A stretch of 64,000 nucleotides of DNA from Liolophura sinensis (taxonomy: Eukaryota; Mollusca; Polyplacophora; Chitonida; Chitonidae). The stretch is taken from assembly GCF_032854445.1 (NCBI RefSeq), contig NC_088295.1, positions 68,043,058-68,107,057 on the forward strand. The letters are read 5' to 3'. Below, piece after piece: positions 62,760 through 64,000 of the stretch. How positions within the stretch are numbered: the stretch's first letter is position 1; each line of letters opens with the position of its first letter. Under the pieces are notes generated by a model, which was given only the letters and a program-made list of their open reading frames with translations, did no database searches and was not told where the DNA came from. A program made the position numbers and the translations under genes.

Positions 62760-62882
62760 AACGCCAAGGGTTTCCTCCGTACTCTGTCCGCTTAATACCT
62801 TCCACCATAATGCGGGCCGCCATCGTATAAGTGAAATATTCTTGAGTACGGTGAAAAAAAGCAAAATCAAATAAATAAATTC
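62760..62882 (+). mobile_element. SINE family A, 5'-truncated
   Basis: GGTTTCCTCCGTACTCTGTC, CACCATAATGCGGGCCGCCA, GTGAAATATTCTTGAGTACG and an AAATAAATAAATTC tail. Confidence 0.82.
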
Positions 62883-63295
62883 AATGCCAATCGTTTCTCA
62901 GCAAAGGGCGACAAATCTGCCAGTAGCATCTCGAATGCAAAAAATGCCAGTATATATGATAAACCAGTCATATACATGTACAAGTATATACCGTACTTAT
63001 GGTATATACTCATAACACATTTAGTTTGGAAATAAATGGGAATATGCAACGGCATTGGTTCCACGTTAACCTAAGTTAACAGTTCACTTTATCCTTCTGC
63101 CATGGATACATGGTTCATAATTTCTTTCGTTATACTTCCATTTATGTGTTAAGTATATTGTCTGTCTGTGTTTGCTATAGGGGACAGTTAGGCAGAATTT
63201 AATAATCTGTTCACTACGCAAGGTGGCAGTGAAAACGTTTCATATCATTCAGCCGTTTTAACTGTTTTCACGACTGATTCAATACTTTTCAGAAT

Positions 63296-63633
63296 ATGTA
63301 AGTGAGTGAGTGCTTGGGGTTAACGTCGTGCTTGAAAATTTGTCAGTGATTTGACGACGAAGGAGTCCTTAGAGTGTATGTAATGTGCCTTCTTGTTGTA
63401 GGACGGAGTTCCACCGTTCATTTATCTAGTACTGCTTCACTGAGACAACTTACCGAAGGCAAGTAAGTCGCCTCGTTCGAGCCATTATACTGATACGGGC
63501 CAACTAGTCTCTGTACTATCCCCTTCAAACTGGACGCCAAGCGAGGAAGTTACAACTTCCTCTTTTAAAGTCTTGGGTGTGACTCGACTCCCGAAGCGGA
63601 CGCTCTACCAAATGTGCTATTGGGGCCGGTCTG
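63296..63633 (-). mobile_element. SINE family B, with tRNA head
   Basis: Minus strand: GGCCCCAATAGCACATTTGG, TAGAGCGTCCGCTTCGGGAG (A box), then the shared body and an ACTCACTCACTTAC tail. The B-box stretch GGATCCTGG... is deleted. TTCAGAAT occurs at 63288 and 63634. Confidence 0.85.
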
Positions 63634-63656
63634 TTCAGAATGGGTTGTGCCATATG

Positions 63657-63684
63657 GATATATATATATATATATATATATATC
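63657..63684. repeat. (TA)n microsatellite
   Basis: About 14 TA units just downstream of the SINE B copy. Confidence 0.9.
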
Positions 63685-64000
63685 TATTTATCAAAGGCTC
63701 TAAAAGCCTGTTCAGAATTGGAAACACTGGTTTGAACAAAAGACTTCGCATTATACACGTGTTACAACGGTTTCGTTGATTTTTATAAAGTCGTAACAGT
63801 TTTCTGTTGATACATGGCCTGCACTCAGCTTGTAAACGCAAGAAAGTGATTTCCATCGGCTAAGCCCCTTTTGGTTCAGTTTATCAAATCTTATATCGTG
63901 TTTTTCACGTTGATTTAGAGTTAGGCCTAAACGGAATAGAAAATCAACCCCAGTGTTGGTATCCATTTGGAACAGACGTTACCTACATTTCGTCGGAACA

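Overview
The window is animal genomic DNA. Its one confidently recognised gene is a 16-exon, multi-kilobase-intron gene for a p90 ribosomal S6 kinase (RSK, RPS6KA family), on the + strand between about 4.1 and 29.0 kb. The exons splice with canonical GT-AG borders into 606 codons plus a split first codon. They run from the middle of the N-terminal kinase to the natural stop. The first 130 or so residues lie upstream of the window. Dispersed tRNA-derived SINEs with AAATAAATA-type tails, a second SINE family ending in a GTTAAACCCCAAGC-like tail, and many minisatellites suggest a lophotrochozoan, most likely a marine mollusc (gastropod or bivalve). That assignment rests on repeat style and remembered resemblance, not a database search.

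Layout. 1-4.1 kb: intron upstream of the first visible exon, holding a diverged tandem pair of about 0.85-kb repeats. 4.1-15.0 kb: exons for the N-terminal AGC kinase, its tail and the turn/hydrophobic-motif linker. 15.0-16.85 kb: intron with a 49-bp minisatellite. 16.85-20.3 kb: linker end and first half of the C-terminal CaMK-type kinase. 20.3-25.3 kb: large intron with a MITE-like element bearing inverted termini and a 24-bp minisatellite with higher-order structure. 25.3-29.03 kb: end of the C-terminal kinase, ERK-docking tail and stop, with a 61-62-bp minisatellite in one intron. After the stop there is a SINE-free 3' UTR of uncertain length. CpG density rises sharply near 31.3 kb, which probably marks the end of the CpG-depleted transcription unit.

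31-64 kb is mostly intergenic: SINE copies (several with clear target-site duplications, one nested in another), a 39-bp minisatellite near 40 kb, a (TATG)n array grown on a SINE tail near 44.7 kb, and a 49-bp minisatellite at 60.3-61.6 kb. One isolated minus-strand exon at 43.8-44.0 kb encodes an LDL-receptor class A domain with all six cysteines and good splice sites; its partner exons were not found.

No intact tRNA, rRNA, CRISPR, prokaryotic or viral gene was seen. Most other open frames are short, unsupported, or are translated minisatellites.
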